DNA of 17,018 bases from NCBI GenBank assembly GCA_035263065.1, contig DATFRS010000352.1, positions 1 to 17,018 of the forward strand, written 5' to 3'. Both the position numbers and the translations under genes were made by a program. Each line of letters opens with the position of its first letter. The stretch's first letter is position 1. Source of the DNA: Dokdonella_A sp035263065. Its GTDB lineage: Bacteria; Pseudomonadota; Gammaproteobacteria; Xanthomonadales; Rhodanobacteraceae. Below the pieces are notes generated by a model. The model was given only the letters and a program-made list of their open reading frames with translations. It made no database searches and was not told the DNA's origin. Of the stretch, positions 1 through 10,743 are shown piece by piece.

Positions 1-2117
1 CCGCCGACCATCATGTGGTTCGCGGGCAGCTGCGCGCGCTCGATGCGCAGCGCCGTCTCGTAGTTCTCGAGCGATTCGTCGAACTTCCGCTGCGAACGCA
101 GGACGTCGCCGATGCGCGAGCGGAGCGTCACCGTGCGCACGTGCTCGCCGCCGTCGATGCGCGTGACGATCGCGAGCGCTTCGCCGAACGTCGCGAGCGC
201 CTCGGGCAGGTGACCGGTTTCCTGCTGGATGTTGCCCAGCGCGCTCAGGAGCGGCGCGACTTCCGGCGCGTCGGCGCCGTACGTCCCGCGGTACACGGCG
301 ATGGCGTGGCGCGCGAGCTTCTCGGCCTCGTCGTAGCGCGCGAGGATCAGCTCGATGATCGCGAGGCGCGATTCGGCGCGCGCCGTCTTGGCGTCCTCCG
401 CGCCGCGCGTCCTGCGCAAGCGCTCGACCGCCTCGCGCATGAGCGTCGCCGCCTGCTGCATGTCGCCGTTTCCGTAGACGGCGTCGGCGTGCCACGCCAT
501 CGCGTCGGCCGTCTCGGGACTGTCTTCGCCGGCGAGCGAGACATAGAGATCGAGCGCGCGCTTCAGCGTCGCCTCGCCACCCTTCTTGTCGTCGAGGTTG
601 AGCTGGATCTCGCCGAGATCGCGCAGGAGCGCGGCCTGGAGCTCGGGCTCGCCCGCGAGCGTCGTGTCGACTTCGGCGACGCCGTCGCGGATCAGGTCGA
701 TCGGCGAGCGCGCCCGCGCCTTCGCGCGGGCGACCGGATCCTGCTCGCGGAACAGCGCGAGGATGAACTCCTTGACGCGCTCGCTCCGCGCGAGCTCGCG
801 CTCGGCGTGCGCGCGCTCCTTGTCGGCGCGCTCGGCCTGGCGCTCGGCGACGTGCGCCTGCCAGAGCGCAAGCCCGAGCCCAGCCGCGAGCGACAGCACG
901 ACCAGCGCCGCCGCGGCGACGCCGACGCGATGCCGCCGCACGAACGTGCGCAGGCGGTACGCGCGCGAATCGCCGCGCGCCATGATCGGCCGGCGCTCGA
1001 GCCAGCGCCGCAGATCGTCGGCGAACGCGGCCGCGGTCGCGTAGCGGCGCGACGGCTCGCGGCGCAGCGCGGTCGCGATGACGAGATCGAGGTCGCCAGT
1101 GAACGTTCGCGCGAGCGTCGCCGGCGTCTGCTCGGCACCATAGAGCTCCGCCGCACGCGCGGGCGGCAGCTGGGATGCGAGCGTGCTCACGCGTTCGGCG
1201 GTCTCGTAGACGACTTCCTGCGCGAGCTGCTGCGGACTCGTGCCGCGCCGCCGGCGCGGGAGCTGGCCGACGAGCAATTCGCACAGCATCAGGCCGAGCG
1301 CATACACGTCGGTCGCCGTGCCGACGGGCTCGCCGAGCACCTGCTCCGGCGCAGCGTAGGCCGGCGACAGCACGCGCATGCCGGTCGACGTCAGCGCCGC
1401 GTCGCCGCTTTCCTCGAGGAGCTTGGCGATGCCGAAGTCGAGCACGTGCGGCTGGTGTTCCGCGTCGACGAGCACGTTCGACGGCTTGAGGTCGCGATGC
1501 ACGACGAGCTGCGCATGCGCGTAGGCGACCGCGTCGGCGACCTTCGCGACGAGCGCGACGCGCTCGCGCACGCCGAGCTTCGCCGCCGCGGCGTGCCCGG
1601 TGATCGTGCGACCGTCGACGTATTCCATCACGTAGTACGGCCGCGCGTCGGCGCTGAGCCCGCCGTCGAGCAGGCGCACGATGTTCGGGTGCGCGAGGCG
1701 CGCGAGGATGCGCCGCTCGCGCAGGAACCGCCGCACGATCGCGACCGAGTCCATGCCGCGCTTGATCAGCTTCACGGCGACCTTCGCGTCGTAGGCGCCG
1801 TCGCTGCGCTCGGCGAGGAACACGGTGCCCATGCCGCCTTCGCCGATCGCCTTCAGCAAGCGGTACGGTCCGGCGCGGCCGTCGGCCGGCGCGGCGCCGT
1901 CGTCGATGACCAGCGTCGGGATCGCGCTCGCGGCGTCGCCTTCGAGCAGGCCTTCCTCGCGCGCGTCGGCTTCGAGCAGCGAGGCGACTTCGGCGGCGGC
2001 GGTCGGATCGTCCTTCGCGATCGCTTCGAGGCGCAGGGTGCGCTCCGACGCCGCAAGCTCGACGAGCTCGTCGAACCACGCCGCGATGCGTTGCCAGCGG
2101 TCAGTCGCCTGCGTCAT
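1..2117 (-). CDS. Membrane-anchored Ser/Thr protein kinase with C-terminal TPR repeats (partial, 3' end beyond window)
   Basis: Reading the minus strand from ATG 2117 gives 705 residues with no stop before the window edge. Residues about 1-80 are a helical lead-in. The Hanks-type kinase domain spans about 85-375, with glycine loop GEGGMGTVF (92-100), ATP lysine K116 in VAVK, catalytic HRDLKPSN (207-214, D209), DFG (227-229) and APE (256-258); all key residues are present. A hydrophobic segment at about 397-418 is the single membrane helix. A short charged coiled-coil-like stretch follows, then degenerate TPR helices from about 490 to the edge. By topology the kinase should be cytoplasmic and the TPRs periplasmic, suggesting a sensor or scaffold role; this is inferred. 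The ATG overlaps the end of the upstream sigma gene by 17 nt, implying translational coupling. The likely substrate is that sigma factor. The C-terminus is missing, so total length is unknown. Confidence 0.93.
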   Translation of the reverse strand, partial: MTQATDRWQRIAAWFDELVELAASERTLRLEAIAKDDPTAAAEVASLLEADAREEGLLEGDAASAIPTLVIDDGAAPADGRAGPYRLLKAIGEGGMGTVFLAERSDGAYDAKVAVKLIKRGMDSVAIVRRFLRERRILARLAHPNIVRLLDGGLSADARPYYVMEYVDGRTITGHAAAAKLGVRERVALVAKVADAVAYAHAQLVVHRDLKPSNVLVDAEHQPHVLDFGIAKLLEESGDAALTSTGMRVLSPAYAAPEQVLGEPVGTATDVYALGLMLCELLVGQLPRRRRGTSPQQLAQEVVYETAERVSTLASQLPPARAAELYGAEQTPATLARTFTGDLDLVIATALRREPSRRYATAAAFADDLRRWLERRPIMARGDSRAYRLRTFVRRHRVGVAAAALVVLSLAAGLGLALWQAHVAERQAERADKERAHAERELARSERVKEFILALFREQDPVARAKARARSPIDLIRDGVAEVDTTLAGEPELQAALLRDLGEIQLNLDDKKGGEATLKRALDLYVSLAGEDSPETADAMAWHADAVYGNGDMQQAATLMREAVERLRRTRGAEDAKTARAESRLAIIELILARYDEAEKLARHAIAVYRGTYGADAPEVAPLLSALGNIQQETGHLPEALATFGEALAIVTRIDGGEHVRTVTLRSRIGDVLRSQRKFDESLENYETALRIERAQLPANHMMVG

Positions 2118-2670
2118 CGCCGGTGCCTGCGAGCTCGCGATAGAGGAAGGCGCGTGCGCGGCGCCAGTCGCGCTTCAGCGAGCGCTCCGAGCGCTCGCGC
2201 AGCGCGGCGATCTCGGCGAGCTCGAGCCCCCCGTAGAAACGGAGCTCGACGATCTGGGCGAGCGCGGCGTCGGTCTCGGCGAGTCGGCCGAGCGCGTCGT
2301 CGAGCGCGAGCACGTCCTCGTCGCGGCCGTGCGCGGCGACTTCGAGCGCGGTCGTCTCGATCGGCGCGACGATGTCGCCGCCGCCGCGCCGCTGCGCGCC
2401 GCGCGAGCGCACGTGGTCGATGACGATCTGGCGCATCGCGCGCGCGGCGATGGCGAAGAAATGCTCGCGGTCGGCGACTTCGAGCGCGCCGTGCTGGACG
2501 AACTTCTCGTAGGCCTCGTGCACGAGCGAGGTCGCATGCTCGCGGCCTTCGCCGCGCAGCTGGCCCGCGGCGAGGCGGCGCAGCTCGCCGTACAGCGACG
2601 CGAACAGCGCGTCCGTCGCCGCACGGTCCCCGCTGCGTGCCTTCCCCAGCATGGCGGTGATGTCGGTCAC
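2101..2670 (-). CDS. ECF-family RNA polymerase sigma factor, TIGR02999/ECF43-like, partner of the kinase
   Basis: The 189-residue product matches the usual length of this family. Sigma region 2 lies at about 20-90: LYGELRRLAAGQL, then TSLVHEAYEKFV at 47-58, then HFFAIAARAMRQIVIDHVR. Sigma region 4 with its helix-turn-helix is at about 125-182 (ALAQIVELRFYGGLELAEIA, then RSERSLKRDWRRARAFLYREL). I chose GTG 2670 because GGGGAG lies just upstream and because extending further would run through the maeB start region antisense. The gene is divergent from maeB and its last 17 nt overlap the kinase start. No anti-sigma gene is visible; in this family, control is by phosphorylation through the adjacent kinase (known for EcfP/PknT of Vibrio parahaemolyticus). 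The region 2.2 stretch has HEAYEKF where typical ECF factors carry more acidic residues, fitting a factor that needs modification to bind core polymerase. That mechanism is inferred here. Confidence 0.93.
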   Translation of the reverse strand: MTDITAMLGKARSGDRAATDALFASLYGELRRLAAGQLRGEGREHATSLVHEAYEKFVQHGALEVADREHFFAIAARAMRQIVIDHVRSRGAQRRGGGDIVAPIETTALEVAAHGRDEDVLALDDALGRLAETDAALAQIVELRFYGGLELAEIAALRERSERSLKRDWRRARAFLYRELAGTGDDAGD

Positions 2671-2747
2671 GTTCTCCCCGGAGCTACGGTGCCATGCAGC
2701 GGGGCGTGCGGCAAGCCGCCGTCGCGAAACCTTCCGGTCATGCAAAC

Positions 2748-2767
2748 GTCCCGCGCCGGCGCGGGAC
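2748..2767. promoter_or_regulatory. 20-bp perfect palindrome in the sigma/maeB divergent promoter region
   Basis: GTCCCGCGCCGGCGCGGGAC reads identically on both strands, with no spacer. It lies where the -35 box of the maeB promoter would sit (about 2752-2757 for the -10 at 2775-2780). It is also 78 nt upstream of the sigma-factor GTG. This position suits an operator for a dimeric regulator acting on one or both genes. It is very GC-rich, so a chance or structural origin is possible. Confidence 0.45.
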
Positions 2768-2771
2768 CCGA

Positions 2772-2780
2772 TGCTATAGT
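2772..2780 (+). promoter_or_regulatory. Extended -10 promoter element for maeB
   Basis: TGCTATAGT fits the extended -10 pattern TGnTATAAT with one mismatch, and is a rare AT-rich island in this DNA. Transcription would start near 2787, leaving a leader of about 22 nt before ATG 2809. No good -35 hexamer is present at 17 bp spacing; extended -10 promoters often lack one. Confidence 0.5.
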
Positions 2781-2808
2781 CGTGGCCGCTCGCCCGCATC
2801 GCCCGCAC

Positions 2809-5109
<2,301 letters not shown>

Positions 5110-5119
5110 CTTGCGCTTT

Positions 5120-5221
5120 CCCCTCTCCCGCTCGCGGGAGAGGGCAGGGTGAGGGCCTACGGAGTGAAGCGTTTCGCCAGCTTGCCCTCACCCTGACCCT
5201 CTCCCGCAAGCGGGAGAGGGG
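5120..5221. repeat. Pair of REP-like hairpins in inverted orientation (BIME-like)
   Basis: The left element (5120-5156) and the right element (5184-5221) are near-perfect reverse complements, differing by one substitution and one 1-nt indel. Each contains its own hairpin: arms CCCTCTCCCGC and GCGGGAGAGGG around a 2-nt loop (TC on the left, AA on the right). Each hairpin is followed by a GGGTGAGGGC-type tail facing the centre. The 27-nt middle is unique. This is the layout of extragenic palindromic repeats common in Proteobacteria, mobilised by RAYT (TnpA-REP) enzymes; no RAYT gene is in the window. Right after maeB it could also stabilise the mRNA 3' end or help termination, but there is no U-tract. 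Confidence 0.85.
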
Positions 5222-5274
5222 ATACGGCGCGCAAGCGTGAGAGAATCGCGCTTCGTCGTACCTCAGAATCCCGC

Positions 5275-6246
5275 ATGAGCTCCCAATCCCTCGTCTCCAT
5301 CCTGGTCCGCAGCATGGACCGCCCGTCGCTGCAGCGCGCGCTCGATTCCGTCGCGGCGCAGGACTATCCGAACGTCGAAGTCGTCGTCGTCTCCGCGAGC
5401 ACCGCGCATCGCGAGCTGCCGGACCGCTGCGGCGCGTTCCCGCTGCGCTTCGTCAAGACGGCGCGGCCGCTGAAGCGCGCCGAGGCCGCGAACGTCGCGC
5501 TCGAAGCCGCGCGCGGCGACTGGTTCAACTTCCTCGACGACGACGACGAGCTCCTGCCGACGCACGTCTCGCGCCTGCGCGCCGCGCTCGATGCGGGCCG
5601 GGGCGCGCGGCTCGCGCATGCGCTCAGCATGGACGTCGAGATGAACGGCACGCCGATCGGCCACCACGGCTCGCGCTTCAAGCCGTGGCGCCAGCTCGAC
5701 ACCGGCTACTTCCGGCCGCACGCGGCGATGTTCGCGAGCTCGCTGCTCGACGACGGCGCGTATTTCGACGCGCGCTTCGAGATCCTCGAGGACATGGACT
5801 TCTTCATCCAGTGCGCGCAGCGCACGCCGTTCCTGTTCGTGCCGGAGGCGACCGTGCGCTCGTACATGGACGCCGGCGATTCCGGCGCCGGTCGCGGCGT
5901 CAATCGCGACGACGCGCGTCTCGAAGGCGCGATCACGCAGCTGCGCGAGAAATGGTCCGATCTCGAGAAGAGGCTGCACGCGTCGCCGGAGTTTCGCGCC
6001 GACCATGCGCTCTGGCTGATCGAGAACGGCGGGTTCGAGGAAGCCGTGCCGATCGTCGTGCAGCTCCTCAAGGAGGATCCGGAATCGCCGGACGGCCTGG
6101 CGCTGCGCGTGCTGCAGCTGATCGCGCGCGGCGACGTCGAGCGCGGACGCACCGTGCTCGACCGGATCGGCGAGCGCGTGCCGAAGGTCGACGGCCTGGC
6201 GCTCAAGATGGAGCAGGTGCGCTCCCGCATGGCGACGCTGCACTAG
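5275..6246 (+). CDS. Family 2 (GT-A fold) glycosyltransferase with C-terminal helical repeat region
   Basis: The 323-residue product starts VSILVRSMDRPSLQRALDSV, the typical GT2 nucleotide-sugar-binding beginning. VEVVVVSAS (34-42) is the second strand, and the acidic metal/UDP-sugar motif is the run DDDDE at 88-92 in FNFLDDDDELLP. EILEDMDFF (169-177) is the ED-type catalytic motif. Residues 236-310 form helices with a TPR-like pattern (LIENGGFEEAV, then LIARGDVERGRTVL), so this is a GT2 domain with a short repeat tail. There are no membrane segments, so it should act in the cytoplasm or at the membrane face. The sugar donor and acceptor cannot be told. ATG 5275 is the only start that keeps the N-terminal strand intact. 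It is 53 nt after the REP pair and 147 nt before aceE, with no other polysaccharide gene adjacent except the FkbM gene beyond aceE. Confidence 0.88.
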   Translation: MSSQSLVSILVRSMDRPSLQRALDSVAAQDYPNVEVVVVSASTAHRELPDRCGAFPLRFVKTARPLKRAEAANVALEAARGDWFNFLDDDDELLPTHVSRLRAALDAGRGARLAHALSMDVEMNGTPIGHHGSRFKPWRQLDTGYFRPHAAMFASSLLDDGAYFDARFEILEDMDFFIQCAQRTPFLFVPEATVRSYMDAGDSGAGRGVNRDDARLEGAITQLREKWSDLEKRLHASPEFRADHALWLIENGGFEEAVPIVVQLLKEDPESPDGLALRVLQLIARGDVERGRTVLDRIGERVPKVDGLALKMEQVRSRMATLH

Positions 6247-6393
6247 CGAAAGGCCCCGGCCGGCGCGGCCGCACGGCTCTGCAGCATGCGCCGGACACGC
6301 AAGACGACTAAACTTGTCAGTCCCCGCGGCCGCCGCCATCTTGACGTGCCGCAGCCAGCGTCCGGGATCGTCTGGGACGCCAAAGAGACCCGC

Positions 6394-9114
<2,721 letters not shown>

Positions 9115-9191
9115 CGGCGCGGCGATTCGGAGGAAAGGTTTCCGCAAGCTCGGCGTGCTATTAGCCAACGGCTCACAGGGCCGGAGGCGGC

Positions 9192-9887
9192 ATGCTCAAG
9201 CAGATCGTCAGGAGGGCGCTCGGCCTCGCCGGTCTCGGCATCGTCAGATTGCGCGATCCGTACGTCGAGATCGCGCGCCTCCTCGACGCGAAAACCGTGC
9301 GCACGATCGTCGACGGCGGCGCGTTCCACGGCATGACGGTCCGTCACTCGCACGCGATCTTTCCGGACGCGGTCATCCACGCCTTCGAGCCGCAGCGCGA
9401 ATCGTTCGAGGCGCTGACCCGCAACGCCGGCACGCTCGACCGTGTGCGCCTCCACGCTGCCGCGCTCTCCGACTTCGACGGCGAGCAGACGTTCTTCGTC
9501 GATACCCTGCCGTACATGTCTTCGCTGCTCGCGGGCCATTCCGCGGCGCTGCATCAGGTCGAGCAGCGCAAGGTCGCGGTGCGCACGATCGACGCGGCGA
9601 TGGCCGAGGAGCACGCCGCGCCCGTCGACGTGATGAAGCTCGACCTGCAGGGCCACGAGCTCGCTGCGCTGCACGGCGCCGAGCGCGCGCTCGCGACGTG
9701 CCGCGCGGTGCTCGTCGAGGTCAATTTCCGCCGCCGCTACGAAGGCGCGTGCAGCTTCGAGGAGCTGACCGCCTTCCTCGGCGCGCGCGACTTCGGGCTC
9801 TATCGTCTCTACGACATCAATCACGCCGCCGACACCGGATGGGCGCACGCGGATGCGCTGTTCGTGCGTCCGCCGCTGCCGGCGTGA
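9192..9887 (+). CDS. FkbM-family SAM-dependent methyltransferase
   Basis: The 231-residue product has the class I methyltransferase order of FkbM proteins. Motif I is VDGGAFHG (40-47), followed by HAFEPQ (64-69), the SAM-ribose region, and the FkbM-specific KLDLQGHE (149-156), then VLVEV (174-177) and an FGLYRLYD ending. Family members usually methylate hydroxyls of sugars or polyketides; the substrate is unknown. A GGAGG at 9183-9187 with 4-nt spacing fixes ATG 9192. A possible extended -10 (TGCTATTAG, 9156-9164) lies in the 77-nt gap after aceE, so it may have its own promoter or be read through from aceE. Together with the GT2 gene on the other side of aceE, it hints at glycan decoration. 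There are no membrane segments or signal peptide. Confidence 0.88.
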   Translation: MLKQIVRRALGLAGLGIVRLRDPYVEIARLLDAKTVRTIVDGGAFHGMTVRHSHAIFPDAVIHAFEPQRESFEALTRNAGTLDRVRLHAAALSDFDGEQTFFVDTLPYMSSLLAGHSAALHQVEQRKVAVRTIDAAMAEEHAAPVDVMKLDLQGHELAALHGAERALATCRAVLVEVNFRRRYEGACSFEELTAFLGARDFGLYRLYDINHAADTGWAHADALFVRPPLPA

Positions 9888-9915
9888 CGCGGCTCGAAGT
9901 TGCCGTCGCGATGGT

Positions 9916-9938
9916 CGATGCCTCACCATGAGGCATCG
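9916..9938. promoter_or_regulatory. Perfect inverted repeat upstream of the metal transporter gene (operator or hairpin)
   Basis: Arms CGATGCCTCA and TGAGGCATCG are exact reverse complements around a CCA loop. The element begins 28 nt after the FkbM stop and ends 21 nt before ATG 9960. There is no T-run after it, so it is not a standard intrinsic terminator. Its position before a VIT1/CCC1-type Fe/Mn transporter suggests an operator for a metal-responsive regulator or an mRNA leader hairpin. A weak TTGCCG (9900-9905) could be a -35 box whose -10 would fall inside the repeat. Confidence 0.5.
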
Positions 9939-9959
9939 CTCGCATCACGGGGAATGGCG

Positions 9960-10655
9960 ATGTTCGAACGTCACGGCTCGCGGCATCGCTCGCAGCGCGG
10001 CGGTTGGCTGCGCGCCGCGGTGCTCGGCGCGAACGACGGCATCCTGTCGACGGCGAGCCTGATCGTCGGCGTCGCGTCCGCGAATGCGGATCACGCGGCG
10101 ATCGTGACGGCCGGCGTCGCGGGTCTCGTCGCCGGCGCACTGTCGATGGCGGCCGGCGAATACGTGTCGGTGAGCTCGCAGCGCGACGCCGAGAACGCCG
10201 ATCTCAGGATCGAGCGCATGGAGCTCGCGAACGACCCGACCGGCGAGCGCGCGGAGCTCGCGGCGATCTATCGCCATCGCGGACTCGACGCGGAGCTCGC
10301 GCTGAAAGTCGCCGATCAGCTCACGGCGAAGGACGCGCTCGAGGCGCATGCGCGCGACGAGCTCGGCATTTCCGCGCTCAACACCGCGCGGCCCGTGCAG
10401 GCGGCGCTCGCCTCGGCGGCGAGCTTCGCGGCCGGCGCGGCGCTGCCGCTCGTCGTCGCGGTGGCGGTGCCGCATCCGATGATCAATCGGGCCGTGACCT
10501 CGTCGTCGCTGGCGTTCCTCGCGCTGCTCGGCGCGGTCGCGGCGCGCACCGGCGGCGCGCCGCTCGGGAAGGGTGCGCTGCGCATCGCGTTCTGGGGCGC
10601 GTTCGCGATGGGGTTGACCGCGGCGGTCGGCAAGCTGTTCGGGACCGCCCTCTGA
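9960..10655 (+). CDS. VIT1/CCC1-family Fe2+/Mn2+ transporter
   Basis: The 231-residue product matches the usual size of bacterial VIT-family proteins. It carries WLRAAVLGANDGILSTASLIVGV (16-38) and AGALSMAAGEYVSVSSQRDAE (58-78), the two signature stretches with the conserved acidic and Met residues of the metal path. A charged cytoplasmic helical section (about 79-137) follows, like the metal-binding domain of plant VIT1, then three more membrane helices at about 147-170, 181-197 and 206-227. The expected role is export of iron or manganese across the inner membrane for metal detoxification. Several in-frame starts exist (TTG 9900, ATG 9918, ATG 9954). ATG 9960 is preferred because GGGGA lies 6 nt upstream, the product has the normal length, and the palindrome would then stay in the leader. 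There is no ferritin-like extension. Confidence 0.92.
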   Translation: MFERHGSRHRSQRGGWLRAAVLGANDGILSTASLIVGVASANADHAAIVTAGVAGLVAGALSMAAGEYVSVSSQRDAENADLRIERMELANDPTGERAELAAIYRHRGLDAELALKVADQLTAKDALEAHARDELGISALNTARPVQAALASAASFAAGAALPLVVAVAVPHPMINRAVTSSSLAFLALLGAVAARTGGAPLGKGALRIAFWGAFAMGLTAAVGKLFGTAL

Positions 10656-10708
10656 GCGCGTTCCCGGGCGCCGCATGAAGCCCCGCGGAATCACGGACCC
10701 ACGATCGA

Positions 10709-10737
10709 TTGACGCGGCGCCGAACCGCTTCGATCAT
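10709..10737 (+). promoter_or_regulatory. Possible sigma70-type promoter for the mechanosensitive channel gene
   Basis: TTGACG (10709-10714) and GATCAT (10732-10737) are separated by 17 bp. The start of transcription would fall at or next to ATG 10744, giving a leaderless message. That would agree with the absence of a ribosome binding site. The -10 matches only four of six consensus positions. Confidence 0.3.
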
Positions 10738-10743
10738 GCGGCG

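Noticed and set aside
15..2423. Plus-strand open frame of about 800 codons opposite the kinase and sigma genes
   Set aside because: It is rich in Arg and Ala with no domain, and lies exactly antisense to two recognisable genes. Such frames arise from GC-rich codon use.
6257..6271. CGGCC/GGCCG hairpin after the glycosyltransferase gene as a terminator
   Set aside because: The stem has only 5 bp and no T-run follows; this is expected by chance in DNA of this composition.
9931..10062. Alternative frame reading MRHRSHHGEW near the metal transporter start, as a sign of a frameshift
   Set aside because: The main frame from ATG 9960 already gives a complete, normal-length protein with a ribosome binding site.
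10667..10721. GGCGCCGC/GCGGCGCC inverted repeat before the channel gene
   Set aside because: The 8-bp arms are all G/C and 39 nt apart, which is likely by chance here.
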